A DNA stretch of 64,000 bases from contig NZ_CP107006.1 of NCBI RefSeq assembly GCF_022867795.2, positions 62,001 through 126,000 on the forward strand, given 5' to 3'. Origin of the DNA: Chitinophaga horti. Lineage in GTDB: Bacteria; Bacteroidota; Bacteroidia; Chitinophagales; Chitinophagaceae. Below the pieces are notes generated by a model, which saw nothing but the letters and a program-made list of their open reading frames with translations, had not been told where the DNA came from and made no database searches. The position numbers and the translations under genes are program-made. This document shows positions 1 through 9,579 of this stretch, one piece after another (positions within the stretch are counted from its first letter, which is position 1; each line of letters begins with the position of its first letter).

Positions 1-1
1 G

Positions 2-2563
2 GATGCACCTTCGTGGGCGGCGTTCGGCAGAGATGGCGAGCCAGTGCTGCCTGTGCAGAAGACCGGCTTCGCGGCAGCATCTGACCTGTTGGCATTAAAG
101 GAGGGCGACCGCACGGTGATCGCCGAGATGACCCTTTCAGTAGATGCGAGCTTTAACCTGGCGACGGCGAATACGTTGACCAGTGGCGCGTTCGAAGTGT
201 TTTACAGTGGGGAGAAAGGGTGGATCGGTCCTAACGCGGCCACAGTGTCTTTTAAACAATCCGGTCAGCGTGTGATCATGACCGTTACGGATGCGGGGCT
301 CACCAAAAATGCGCCCGCCGTTACCGGGTATGACGCAGCGCTGCTGGGTAAGGGTTTTAATACGACACTGCCGCTCATGCAGGTGCTGTTCTCCAAAACG
401 ACCACCGGCACTTTGCGTAAGATGTTGCAGAAGGCCGTGGTGCATAACATCAAACTAAAAGTGGATGTAAAAGGTGTGACCAGCCTGCAACTGCAAAACG
501 ACATGGGCGTACTCGATCCCAAAAAGGCTTTTATGCCCTTTGGTCCCATTCCCGTCAAGGGCGCAAGCTTTTACGTGGGATATGAAGAAGTGTTGAAGAA
601 AAACATCGATACTTTTTCTTTCGATGTAGACTGGCAGGGGGCGCCGGTGAGTTTCAGGGATCACTACAAAAACTATTTTCCTCCGGCGATGATCCTTGGT
701 TATTCCACCGGCGGCTTCTCTTATGTGGGTATTCACGCGATCAATAATATCGTGCTGAACAGCAGTTCGCCGGTGAAAGATAACAACTACTTTACGGCGA
801 GCATCAGCATGAAAGGTCGCAATGATAAATTGGAAACGCGGTTGTTCGCCAATGATGGCACGGCTCACCTGCAATGGCCGTTCCGGGAGAACAATACGCC
901 CGTGGTGACGAGCATTTTTTCTGATTATTCCAATCTCGCTACCACGTTTAATGCTTACTACCCAACACAGTTCAGCCTTTACTCGAATCCTAACTTCTCT
1001 GTTTATGCCGGACTGAGTTTGAACGCCATCTGGCAGATGCCGGTATTCAGTATTCTCAATCCTGCCAAACCGGTAGATACCAGTAAAGGTTTTGTGAGGA
1101 TTGATCTGAACAAAGACTTCTTTCACAAAAAATATCCCTTAGTATACGCGACAAAAATGCGCGCGGAGGCGGATGAGGACGAGCTGCCGGCAGAACCGTA
1201 CACGCCGTTGATCAAAACGTTTTCATTCAATTACACCGCGTCTACGAACGTGGTAGCTTTGGATACGAACAGCTTTGGCGCTTACAACACCCGGGGCATC
1301 CAGTTCTTTAGCGTGGATGTATTTGGCGTGGCAGAGCAACACCGATACCTGAAGGGCAGTCTGCAGGCGACTTCTGTAAATGTGCACCTGCTGCCGCAAT
1401 ACGAGGAGGGCGGCGCATTCTACATCGGGCTGGAAAAGGCTGCACATGGACAGTCGGTCAGTTGCCTGTTCCAGCTGGCCGAGGGCAGCGCAGACCCGGA
1501 GGCCGATACGCAGGACGTGGAGTGGAGTATTTTATGTAGCAATGAATGGCGGAGGTTATTGCCGGAGGAGATCGTGCTCGACCGGACCAACCACCTGTTA
1601 CGCTCTGGTATTATACAATGGGCGATTCCCAACGAAGCCACTGCGGACAACAGCCTGATGGGTAAAGGTGCGTTCTGGATCCGGGGGCGGGTAAAACATC
1701 CGCCGGGCGTATGTAAAGTTGTGCAGCTCCATACACAGGCCGTGCGGGCTACGTTTATGGCCGAAAGTGGTACGCCGCTCATGAATACATTGGCGGCAGG
1801 CACCATCGCCAAACTAAAGGAGAAGCTGGCCACCATCAAAAAAGTAAATCAGCCCTACAGCTCCTCACAGGGAAAACTGCAGGAAAGTAACGAGGCATTC
1901 TCGATACGCGTGAGTGAACGGCTGCGGCATAAGCAACGGGCAATCATGGCCTGGGACTATGAACATATAGTGTTACAGCAGTTCCCGGAAATCTATAAAG
2001 TGAAATGTTTGCAGCACAGTGCGGGTGCCACCGCGTTTTGTTGCGCGCAGGAGGCGCCCGGCAATGTGACCCTCATCGTGGTGCCCGACTTGCGGAATGC
2101 GAACGCCATCCATCCGCTGGAACCGAAGGTGGGTAAGGATACGTTGGTACGGGCTGCCGGATACCTCCAGCAGCATTGCTCGTTCTTCACCACGGTGTTC
2201 GTGGAAAATCCACGGTATGAAAAGGTATTGCTTGAATGCAAAGTGCGTTTTACCACACAGGGAGCGAACGGGTATTACAAGAAACTGCTGAACGAAGAGC
2301 TGGTGCAATTCCTGTCGCCATGGGCCTTCGATAGCAACATCGACATCACTTTCGGTGGAGCGGTGCGCAAAAGTGTGCTGCTCAACTTTATCGACGAAAG
2401 GCCGTATGTCGACTTCGTAACCGACTGCCGCATGTATCACCTGGTGAACGGGCAGCGCAGCGGCGATGTGAGTGAGATCATCGTTTCAGACCCGCGCGCC
2501 ATTTTAGTATCTGCCAGCCAACATACCGTTACCGACTTCACCCTACAAGATGTTTGTACATGA
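2..2563 (+). CDS. eCIS baseplate protein, J/gp6-like (5' partial)
   Basis: Structural baseplate component of a contractile injection system, comparable to the Afp11/gp6 class. The reading frame is open from base 2, so the gene begins before the window and the GTG at 44 is internal. About 854 codons are visible. The C-terminal third, roughly the last 230 residues, has the look of baseplate J-like proteins: a segment with W-D-Y-E-H-I-V then F-P-E-I-Y-K-V-K, followed by a V-V-P-D-L strand and a final segment ending in the Y-H-L-V-N-G-Q region. It ends in a 4-bp ATGA overlap with the next gene, whose product is a second baseplate-type protein, so the two are translationally coupled and probably assemble together. 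Assignment comes from recognised family features and from the operon (tape measure, DUF4157, AAA+ ATPase); the exact Afp11 versus Afp12 equivalence is inferred. Confidence 0.8.
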   Translation, partial: DAPSWAAFGRDGEPVLPVQKTGFAAASDLLALKEGDRTVIAEMTLSVDASFNLATANTLTSGAFEVFYSGEKGWIGPNAATVSFKQSGQRVIMTVTDAGLTKNAPAVTGYDAALLGKGFNTTLPLMQVLFSKTTTGTLRKMLQKAVVHNIKLKVDVKGVTSLQLQNDMGVLDPKKAFMPFGPIPVKGASFYVGYEEVLKKNIDTFSFDVDWQGAPVSFRDHYKNYFPPAMILGYSTGGFSYVGIHAINNIVLNSSSPVKDNNYFTASISMKGRNDKLETRLFANDGTAHLQWPFRENNTPVVTSIFSDYSNLATTFNAYYPTQFSLYSNPNFSVYAGLSLNAIWQMPVFSILNPAKPVDTSKGFVRIDLNKDFFHKKYPLVYATKMRAEADEDELPAEPYTPLIKTFSFNYTASTNVVALDTNSFGAYNTRGIQFFSVDVFGVAEQHRYLKGSLQATSVNVHLLPQYEEGGAFYIGLEKAAHGQSVSCLFQLAEGSADPEADTQDVEWSILCSNEWRRLLPEEIVLDRTNHLLRSGIIQWAIPNEATADNSLMGKGAFWIRGRVKHPPGVCKVVQLHTQAVRATFMAESGTPLMNTLAAGTIAKLKEKLATIKKVNQPYSSSQGKLQESNEAFSIRVSERLRHKQRAIMAWDYEHIVLQQFPEIYKVKCLQHSAGATAFCCAQEAPGNVTLIVVPDLRNANAIHPLEPKVGKDTLVRAAGYLQQHCSFFTTVFVENPRYEKVLLECKVRFTTQGANGYYKKLLNEELVQFLSPWAFDSNIDITFGGAVRKSVLLNFIDERPYVDFVTDCRMYHLVNGQRSGDVSEIIVSDPRAILVSASQHTVTDFTLQDVCT

Positions 2564-5232
2564 ATAACGCCATCAGCATATCGCCCCAGCCACCGGTCGC
2601 CAGTAGCATGAATTACCAGCTGCTGCGTGAACAGGGATTGCAGTACATCGAAAAAATAGCCAGCGGTTTGTGGACGGACTATAATGTGCACGATCCGGGT
2701 ATTACGCTGCTGGAGCTTTTGTGTTATGCCATCACCGATCTGGGCTACCGTACAGGCTTCCCGGTGGCCGACCTGCTAGCCACCCGCGACAATAACCGCG
2801 ATACGTTTGCTAGCCAGTTCTATTCCGCTGCGCAGATATTGCCGGTACGGCCAGTGACTGTGAACGACTACCGCAAGTTGTTCATCAACATACGTGGTGT
2901 GAAAAATGCCTGGTTACGTAAAGGCTCGTACACGCTTCTGCATGACCTGAAGGATGATGTGTTGGTGGGCGCACCGCCCGAGGGGCACAAGTATGCACCG
3001 CTGTCGCTCAACGGTATTTATGATGTGCTGCTCGAACTGGATGCACCATCGCCTGAAGACGATGATGAAGAGCGCGCGGAAAATATTATCGCGCAGGCAC
3101 GGGAAGTGTTTCACCGCAACAGGAACCTCTGCGAAGATTTGGGTAATGTTTACATTATCGAGGAACAACGTTTCCTGGTATGCGCGGATATAGAAATTAC
3201 CGCCGCCGCGAACCCGGAAACCGTGATGGCAGAGATACTGTTCGTGATCGGCCAGTACCTGTCACCGCCTGTGCGCCAGTATTCCCTGCAAGACATGCTC
3301 AGTATGCAGCATGCCGACAGCACGCCTTATCGCACCGACGAAATATTTGAAGGCCCCTGGCTGGAGAATGGATTTATACCGGACGAGGAGCTGGAAAAAG
3401 CCATCCTGCGCACCAATATTTATACCTCTGATATCATTAGCCTCGTGATGGATATTCCCGGTGTGCGCTCGGTGAAAAAGATATTATTGAACTATTGCGA
3501 TACGCCGGCCTCCAAACGTTATGAATGGTGTATACCAGTTACACCCTGGCGTAAGGCGGCGTTGTGTACCGATAAAAATGCCATCCATCTCTTTAAAGAT
3601 GTGATCCCGGTAAGTGTAGATAAAGTGAAGATGCAGCAACAGCTGGATGCCCGCATACAGGCGGAGCAGGATGCGGCGGCTGTGGTGAAGAGCACAGACT
3701 GGCCCTATACATTCGGGACCCATCACCAGCTGGCGGACTATACACCACTGTTGCACCAGTTGCCCGCCACTTATGGTGTTGGTCCGGACGGGCTGCCCGC
3801 TAATGCATCGGCTGTGAGAAAGGCGCAGAGTAACCAGTTAAAAGGCTATCTCTCCTTTTTCGACCAGGTACTCGCGAATTACCTTTCGCAGTTGGCCAAT
3901 GTGCGTGAACTGTTCCAGGTGCGTTTTTCTGATACCGAGCTGCTGGAAAAACCACAGACTTACTTCTTCCAGAAAATAGCGAAGCAAACTTTTCCAGGGG
4001 TAGATAAGCTGCTAAGTGATTACGACACTTTTGAACAATCTGCCCCCGGCGCACTTACACCGCATTTGCCGGAGCTGGTGGCGGAGTACGATGATGCGGT
4101 GGAACGATCGAACCGTTTTCTCGATCACCTGCTGGCGCGTTTCTCGGAGCACTTCTCTGACTATGTGATGCAGTTGTATTCGCTCTACGGCCAAAAAGCC
4201 GCGGGCGATGTAGTGACCGACAAACGTATCTTCCTGAATGAATACCCCAAGATCAGCGCGAACCGGGGCGGAGGATTCGATTATTACAATGAGGACGTAA
4301 CCGTATGGGATACCGATAATGTGAGCGGAATGGAACATCGCATCGCGCGGTTGCTGGGCATGCCCAACTTTAACCGGCGCGTGTTATCGACCATCAAATA
4401 CGAAATTTTCCAGGAGAAAGACAGCGATGGAAAAGACGAGTATCGCTTCCGACTGATGGACCCCGTGACCAATAAGATTTTATTGAGCAGCAGTACGAAA
4501 TACTACATAAAAGCTGACTGTGAAGCTGTATTTAAAACCGCCATGCGCCTGGCCGCAGACCGTACCAACTATCGGCTGAAAACAACCGTGGATGGGAAGT
4601 TCTATTTCAACCTGGCGGATGAGACCAACGACGTTGTGGCGCGGCGCATCGAGTATTTCGATACAGAGCAAAAGATGGAGGACGCACTGGCTTTCCTGCT
4701 GCAGTTCGTCAGGAAAAACTATAGCGACGAGGGCCTGTTCGTGGTGGAACATCTGCTAATACGCCCCGACCTGGTATGGCTGGGTGAGCAGCCCGATGAG
4801 TTGCCGAACGCACAAAACTTCCTGCCTGTTTGTGCGGAGCAGGATTGCGCAGATGGCTGTGGGGAAGATCCTTACTCCTTCCGCATTACAGTAGTGTTGC
4901 CCGCAGAAACGGCACGCTTTCGTGATACCGGGTTCCGGCAATACATTGAGCAACTCATTCGTATGGAAACGCCTGCACACATACAGCCGAAGATTTGCTG
5001 GCTGAACGACAGGGAATTGCAGCAGTTCGAAGAGGCTTTTCGGAACTGGCTGGAAAAGAAACACTCCGGCGAGCTGAATACGCCCGAAGGCCTGGAAGCA
5101 TTGCAACAGTTTGCCGCGGTACTGTATCGGGTGAAAAGCATCTACCCGCCGGGTAACCTGAGCGACTGCGCGCATCCTTCCGATACGCCGATCGTGCTGG
5201 GGCGCAGCAGCCTTGGCAGCCTGGACGCATAA
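2560..5232 (+). CDS. eCIS baseplate protein, Afp12-like
   Basis: Second large baseplate-type protein (890 aa) of the contractile injection system. The N-terminus carries the segment W-T-D-Y-N-V-H-D-P-G-I-T followed by L-E-L-L-C-Y-A-I-T-D-L-G-Y-R, around residues 40-70, which is typical of this eCIS baseplate family, and then a V-N-D-Y-R-K-L-F-I-N-I-R-G-V-K-N-A-W-L segment like the start of a baseplate J domain. No signal peptide or membrane segment is seen, as expected for a particle assembled in the cytoplasm. I chose the ATG at 2560, which overlaps the upstream stop as ATGA, over the TTG at 2554. A Cys-rich patch (about residues 755-770) is unusual for a baseplate protein. A 30-bp gap separates it from the next gene. 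Confidence 0.8.
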   Translation: MNNAISISPQPPVASSMNYQLLREQGLQYIEKIASGLWTDYNVHDPGITLLELLCYAITDLGYRTGFPVADLLATRDNNRDTFASQFYSAAQILPVRPVTVNDYRKLFINIRGVKNAWLRKGSYTLLHDLKDDVLVGAPPEGHKYAPLSLNGIYDVLLELDAPSPEDDDEERAENIIAQAREVFHRNRNLCEDLGNVYIIEEQRFLVCADIEITAAANPETVMAEILFVIGQYLSPPVRQYSLQDMLSMQHADSTPYRTDEIFEGPWLENGFIPDEELEKAILRTNIYTSDIISLVMDIPGVRSVKKILLNYCDTPASKRYEWCIPVTPWRKAALCTDKNAIHLFKDVIPVSVDKVKMQQQLDARIQAEQDAAAVVKSTDWPYTFGTHHQLADYTPLLHQLPATYGVGPDGLPANASAVRKAQSNQLKGYLSFFDQVLANYLSQLANVRELFQVRFSDTELLEKPQTYFFQKIAKQTFPGVDKLLSDYDTFEQSAPGALTPHLPELVAEYDDAVERSNRFLDHLLARFSEHFSDYVMQLYSLYGQKAAGDVVTDKRIFLNEYPKISANRGGGFDYYNEDVTVWDTDNVSGMEHRIARLLGMPNFNRRVLSTIKYEIFQEKDSDGKDEYRFRLMDPVTNKILLSSSTKYYIKADCEAVFKTAMRLAADRTNYRLKTTVDGKFYFNLADETNDVVARRIEYFDTEQKMEDALAFLLQFVRKNYSDEGLFVVEHLLIRPDLVWLGEQPDELPNAQNFLPVCAEQDCADGCGEDPYSFRITVVLPAETARFRDTGFRQYIEQLIRMETPAHIQPKICWLNDRELQQFEEAFRNWLEKKHSGELNTPEGLEALQQFAAVLYRVKSIYPPGNLSDCAHPSDTPIVLGRSSLGSLDA

Positions 5233-5262
5233 CATCAACTTAAAAATTATAAACAGCGATTT

Positions 5263-8115
5263 ATGGAAAACGTTCCCGTAAAACTGAAAATAACCCCTCC
5301 GGCCCTGCATTATTTTGAGGATAACCAGGTGTTGACGGCCTCACAGCTGAACAACCTTGTGCGTTACTTCGATTACCAGGACCGCCTTACCCGCACCCGC
5401 CTCCTGGGCGCCGGCATTGTTTGCGGATTGAAAGTGGTGAACGGCAACGGTTCAATTACCGTCACGAAAGGTTGCGGTATTACGTCCGACGGAGACCTGA
5501 TCACGCTGGAGCAGGACGTGCAGTATACACAGGCATTGCCCTTCGACGATAAAAAAGCGCAGTATGCATTATTTCACCAGGCAGAAAATACGCAGGTCGG
5601 GTTGTTTGAACTGTTGCCGGCCAGGGGAGATGGAGGCGGCAGTACAGAGGTGCAGCCGTTACGCAGCTTTTTTGCGAACAGGCAGCCGGCTGATTATGTA
5701 GTGTTACTTTACCTGAGCCAATATATAGAAGATACTGACATCTGCTCTTCCAACGATTGCGACAATAAAGGTATACTGATGCAATCGGCCTTAAAGCCAT
5801 TGTTGATCAGCAAAGCCGACTACGATCGCATCCGGAAGGAAGATGATTGCTGCGGTGAGAGTTACTTCGGTTTGCCAGATGCTTATGTAACACGCCCGGT
5901 CTGGAACCCGGCGAACAATGGCATTTACACTTATGGTGAGATGTGGAACCGTTATAACCAGGCGATCCAAAGTTCTGCCAAGGTGTTGGACGTGGCATTG
6001 GCGCAGGCCGATGCAGTGGCTGCGTCGCTGGAGCGTTGCTTTGCGCAGAACGGGGAATTGCCGCAGGCTACTACGGTGATTACACGCACGACGGGCAATA
6101 CGCCTACACGTGTTAACGAGATAGACGCAGTTGCCACCAGCATTGCCGGGTTATCGTTACGGTTGCCGGCCAGTTTGCTGAATCGCTTCCGCGCGCTGGC
6201 GGGAGCAGCAGCACCCTCGTTTAACGCGGCTTTGCAGCGGGAAGCACCCAAGGCGCAAAACGACTACAGCATCCAATATTTTTACGACTTCATCAAAGAT
6301 ATTACAGACGCTTACCAGGAGTTTAAAGATTCTACACTGGATCTTTGCCAGGGCTGCTGTCTCGACGCGGCGCTGTTCCCGAAACACCTGGCGTTAGGCC
6401 TGGTAGTGGATTCGTCCCCGGTGCCCAGCTGTCACTACCGGCAGTGTTTTATCGAATCGCCTATTTTAAATCATAAGGATGCGCAGATGCGCCGCTCGTT
6501 GTTTTTGTACAATCGTTTGGTGCAAATGATCCAACATTATCAATATGAAGAAAAAAATGTGAACGTGCTGCGGGTGACGCCCAGTGTAAGTTACAAGGGG
6601 GCGATCGGGGCGAGAAGTATTCCTGCTTACTACGAGGCCGGCTCCTTAAATGAAGAATGGGACTATGACAAATTCCGGCGTAACGAGACGGGTAAACACC
6701 TGTCGTATTTTGCTACCCCTTCCGCACCACCGCACATCGCCAATCCATTAGATTACGACCTGGATAAATTCGATTTCTTCCGGATAGAAGGGCACGTGGG
6801 AAAGACATATGAATCTGTATATGGACAGCTGAATAAACTGTGCCAGGATAGAGATCTTCCCTTCGATATACTGGGTTTGCAACTGGATAATAATCCCCGG
6901 TTCGTGCTGCCTAAATGGGACTTTACGCCGCCGCATCTCGATATGGTATTCGAGCTGCAAAAGTTCAAATTCAGTAATTACTTAGATAAGATGAAGTCGT
7001 ATAACGACGAGCTGGAAAAAAACATCCCGGCTGAAAAAGACCTGGACGTGCCCGGTGTAACGGAGCATTACGGAAGCCCCAAACAACTGCGCTCATCGGC
7101 CATCGAACGGAAAAAAGCATTGGATACCGAGCTGGAAAATGTAAAACCATTTTTCCAGGTGACCGCCGCACAAGCTTCGCCCAACCAGTTCACGAATATT
7201 CATGCATCGATCGCAAACAAAGCGGCCGTGGTGAATAACAGTGCCAAGCTGCTTACACGCACCGCGCTGGCTACCCCGCTGCAGAACGTGGCACAGATCG
7301 CACATCCGGAGGCACTTTCGTGGCTCACCCAGCTGGTGGTAGATACACGTGAGGCATTAAAGCAATCGTACATCTTCTCCAACTTCATCCGTGTAAATCC
7401 GGGGGTGATCCATAATGCAGGCGTAACCAAAGGAGGTACCTTCCTGCTGTTATATACACAAACAACAGACGCCAACGGCACCACGCAACGTCGCGTGGTA
7501 GGCGACTTCTACCTGCCATACGCCGTGAAGCCCGAAACGATAGCGGCTACTACCGTGCCGCCCGTTCGTCCGGGTACGTTGCCTACGCCGCCGGTGTATA
7601 TACCGCCAGACATCTTCCAGATCAGACCCGACCTGATCAAGCCGCCATTACTGAACGCCGATCTGTTGAAACTGAAAGACAATGTTATTCTCGACCGCAC
7701 CGACCTGTTGAGCAAAGTGACCGACCTGCAAAGCTCCGTCAACACGAAACTGTTCGACATCAACGAACATGTAGATACACGCCTGAATGGCGTAGCGAAG
7801 AAGACAGACCTGGAAGATAATATCGCATCCGTGAAATCGATGATCAATAGTAACATGACCACGGTGGTGCAGAACTACCAGGAAACCTTTAATCGCGTAG
7901 TAACCTCGTACGACAACGTATTGAATAAAACCAAAGTGACAGCTCCCGGAAAAGTGGAAGTGGCTGACATGGGCCGCATGACCCTCGACGAGGCGAGCAT
8001 CAAAAACATGAGCAAAGCCGAAATGGCACTGGTGGCTAAAAACTACCAGGACGCCCTGTCGCTCATGCAGAAGTCGCGCAATGACTTTGGAGAGTTTTTT
8101 AACATCAGGCAGTAA
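5263..8115 (+). CDS. eCIS-associated protein of unknown role, coiled-coil C-terminus
   Basis: A 950-residue protein encoded between baseplate and tape-measure genes. I do not recognise a characterised family. The N-terminus (about residues 20-55) reads L-T-A-S-Q-L-N-N-L-V-R-Y-F-D-Y-Q-D-R then L-L-G-A-G-I-V-C-G-L, a pattern I associate with eCIS/phage-tail operons of Bacteroidota. The middle is globular with scattered Cys pairs (about 165-200 and 370-400). A proline-rich linker near residues 760-790 precedes a long heptad-like region (about 800-890) rich in Leu/Val and Asp/Lys, likely a trimeric or dimeric coiled coil. Position, size and architecture would suit a tail fibre, a receptor-binding protein or a baseplate-attached plug. 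That role is inference. It lies 30 bp after the Afp12-like gene and 3 bp before the tape-measure gene. Confidence 0.6.
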   Translation: MENVPVKLKITPPALHYFEDNQVLTASQLNNLVRYFDYQDRLTRTRLLGAGIVCGLKVVNGNGSITVTKGCGITSDGDLITLEQDVQYTQALPFDDKKAQYALFHQAENTQVGLFELLPARGDGGGSTEVQPLRSFFANRQPADYVVLLYLSQYIEDTDICSSNDCDNKGILMQSALKPLLISKADYDRIRKEDDCCGESYFGLPDAYVTRPVWNPANNGIYTYGEMWNRYNQAIQSSAKVLDVALAQADAVAASLERCFAQNGELPQATTVITRTTGNTPTRVNEIDAVATSIAGLSLRLPASLLNRFRALAGAAAPSFNAALQREAPKAQNDYSIQYFYDFIKDITDAYQEFKDSTLDLCQGCCLDAALFPKHLALGLVVDSSPVPSCHYRQCFIESPILNHKDAQMRRSLFLYNRLVQMIQHYQYEEKNVNVLRVTPSVSYKGAIGARSIPAYYEAGSLNEEWDYDKFRRNETGKHLSYFATPSAPPHIANPLDYDLDKFDFFRIEGHVGKTYESVYGQLNKLCQDRDLPFDILGLQLDNNPRFVLPKWDFTPPHLDMVFELQKFKFSNYLDKMKSYNDELEKNIPAEKDLDVPGVTEHYGSPKQLRSSAIERKKALDTELENVKPFFQVTAAQASPNQFTNIHASIANKAAVVNNSAKLLTRTALATPLQNVAQIAHPEALSWLTQLVVDTREALKQSYIFSNFIRVNPGVIHNAGVTKGGTFLLLYTQTTDANGTTQRRVVGDFYLPYAVKPETIAATTVPPVRPGTLPTPPVYIPPDIFQIRPDLIKPPLLNADLLKLKDNVILDRTDLLSKVTDLQSSVNTKLFDINEHVDTRLNGVAKKTDLEDNIASVKSMINSNMTTVVQNYQETFNRVVTSYDNVLNKTKVTAPGKVEVADMGRMTLDEASIKNMSKAEMALVAKNYQDALSLMQKSRNDFGEFFNIRQ

Positions 8116-8118
8116 CAG

Positions 8119-9558
8119 ATGACTAGTGACAAGCAAACACATATTATCCGGAATATGCACCTCCGCCTGAAACTGCCGGCGGTGGACAAGGCCTTTCGCC
8201 TGCAACAGCAGCTGAAAGCCTGCCTGGATAGTGAATGGATGGACGCTTTAAGTCGAACCCTTGATCAATACGCAGGTGCGGCCGAGTACCTGCACGTGCC
8301 GCGATTGGAAATTGACCTCGCGCAGCTGCCTGAAGAAGACATAGAGAAGCACTTCCGGAAGGCTGCATTGGAGGCCGTAGAAAAGGCCCTGGTGGAACTG
8401 CTGCAACAGCAGGCGATGCAAAACGCCGCTCCGGCCACACCTGCAGCATCGGCTGTGCTGGCGCGGGTGTCGCTGGAACAACAGGATATGGACGGCTGGT
8501 TTTACTTTCTGGAAAAGGGCACATTGCCTTGGTGGATGGTGGCCGATCAAAAAACTGATCAACGCTGGATCGGGGCGATACGGGCAAAGCCGGCATTGTT
8601 TCGCGAACGTTGGAAGCAAGCCTGGCGGCATAACGAAATAAACGTGGTGCGCTGGGTGGAGCAAAGTTCGCCGGCCTTACGGCAGGTGATGCTGGAGCTG
8701 TTGTGCGATACCGTCCTGTACGAGCAATTCCGGTTGTTGCTGACAACGATCGAACAATGGTTACCGCGCCTGCCGCTGGCGAAGGTGCGATACACCAGCT
8801 GGCACTGTTTCTTCGACTTCATTGATAGTGAGGCGCTAAGTCGGCAGTCATTACGACAAACCGTAATAGGACGATTTACAACGCGATGGGCCACTTATTG
8901 CGGCCAGCCGCTGACAGCACAGCAAGTGGATATACTGCTGGGTCAGGGTGCGCCATCCCCGGCTATAGAAAGCAAAGCAACGTCGTGGCAAAAGGCAACA
9001 GCAGCAACGCCGTCGCAACAGGCAAAACCGGCAATGACGACGCTACCTGAAGAAGGCCTCGCGATCAATAACGCGGGGTTAGTATTGTTACATCCTTTCC
9101 TGGTACACCTGTTCCGCAAGCTGGAATGGTTAACCGAAAAGGACCATCAATTAAGAGAAGATGCGGTGGACCGCGCGGTACACCTGCTGGCTTTCCTGGC
9201 CAGTGGAGAAACTCAACTGCCCGAGTATGAGATGGTGTTGTGTAAGATATTATGCGGCGTGGCCCCGGAACGGGCCATCGTAAGAGAAGTAACGTTAACC
9301 GAGGAGGAAAAACAACAGGCGGAAACGCTGTTGCAAGCTGTACTGGAACACTGGACTCCGCTGAATAATACGAGCATCGCCGCACTTCGCGAAACGTTCC
9401 TGCAACGGCCAGGACTATTATTTAACAAGGATGGAGAGTGGGTTATACAAGTGGAACAACGTACGGTGGATGTTTTGTTGAATCGTTTGCCCTGGGGCGT
9501 ATCCATTATCCGGTTGCCCTGGGTGCCGCAGTTGTTCCGTGTGAATTGGGCGCTTTAA
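8119..9558 (+). CDS. contractile injection system tape measure protein
   Basis: 479-residue protein matching the CIS tape-measure family of Bacteroidota (the class described by Pfam CIS_TMP). The diagnostic segment N-A-G-L-V-L-L-H-P-F-L at residues 318-328, followed by L-F-R-K-L-E-W-L, is clearly visible. The N-terminus (I-I-R-N-M-H-L-R-L-K) and the acidic helix-rich region after it are also typical. Tape measures set the length of the tube and sheath during assembly. Its start lies 3 bp after the preceding stop, so translation is probably coupled. The middle region (about 285-310) is an Ala/Thr/Gln-rich linker. No membrane segment is seen. It is followed after 21 bp by the GH46-like gene. 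Confidence 0.85.
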   Translation: MTSDKQTHIIRNMHLRLKLPAVDKAFRLQQQLKACLDSEWMDALSRTLDQYAGAAEYLHVPRLEIDLAQLPEEDIEKHFRKAALEAVEKALVELLQQQAMQNAAPATPAASAVLARVSLEQQDMDGWFYFLEKGTLPWWMVADQKTDQRWIGAIRAKPALFRERWKQAWRHNEINVVRWVEQSSPALRQVMLELLCDTVLYEQFRLLLTTIEQWLPRLPLAKVRYTSWHCFFDFIDSEALSRQSLRQTVIGRFTTRWATYCGQPLTAQQVDILLGQGAPSPAIESKATSWQKATAATPSQQAKPAMTTLPEEGLAINNAGLVLLHPFLVHLFRKLEWLTEKDHQLREDAVDRAVHLLAFLASGETQLPEYEMVLCKILCGVAPERAIVREVTLTEEEKQQAETLLQAVLEHWTPLNNTSIAALRETFLQRPGLLFNKDGEWVIQVEQRTVDVLLNRLPWGVSIIRLPWVPQLFRVNWAL

Positions 9559-9579
9559 AACTATTAATAAAACAGTGTT

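Noticed and set aside
44-2563. GTG at 44 as the true start of the first baseplate gene
   Set aside because: The frame is open to the window edge with protein-like codons, and an Afp11-like protein is expected to be longer.
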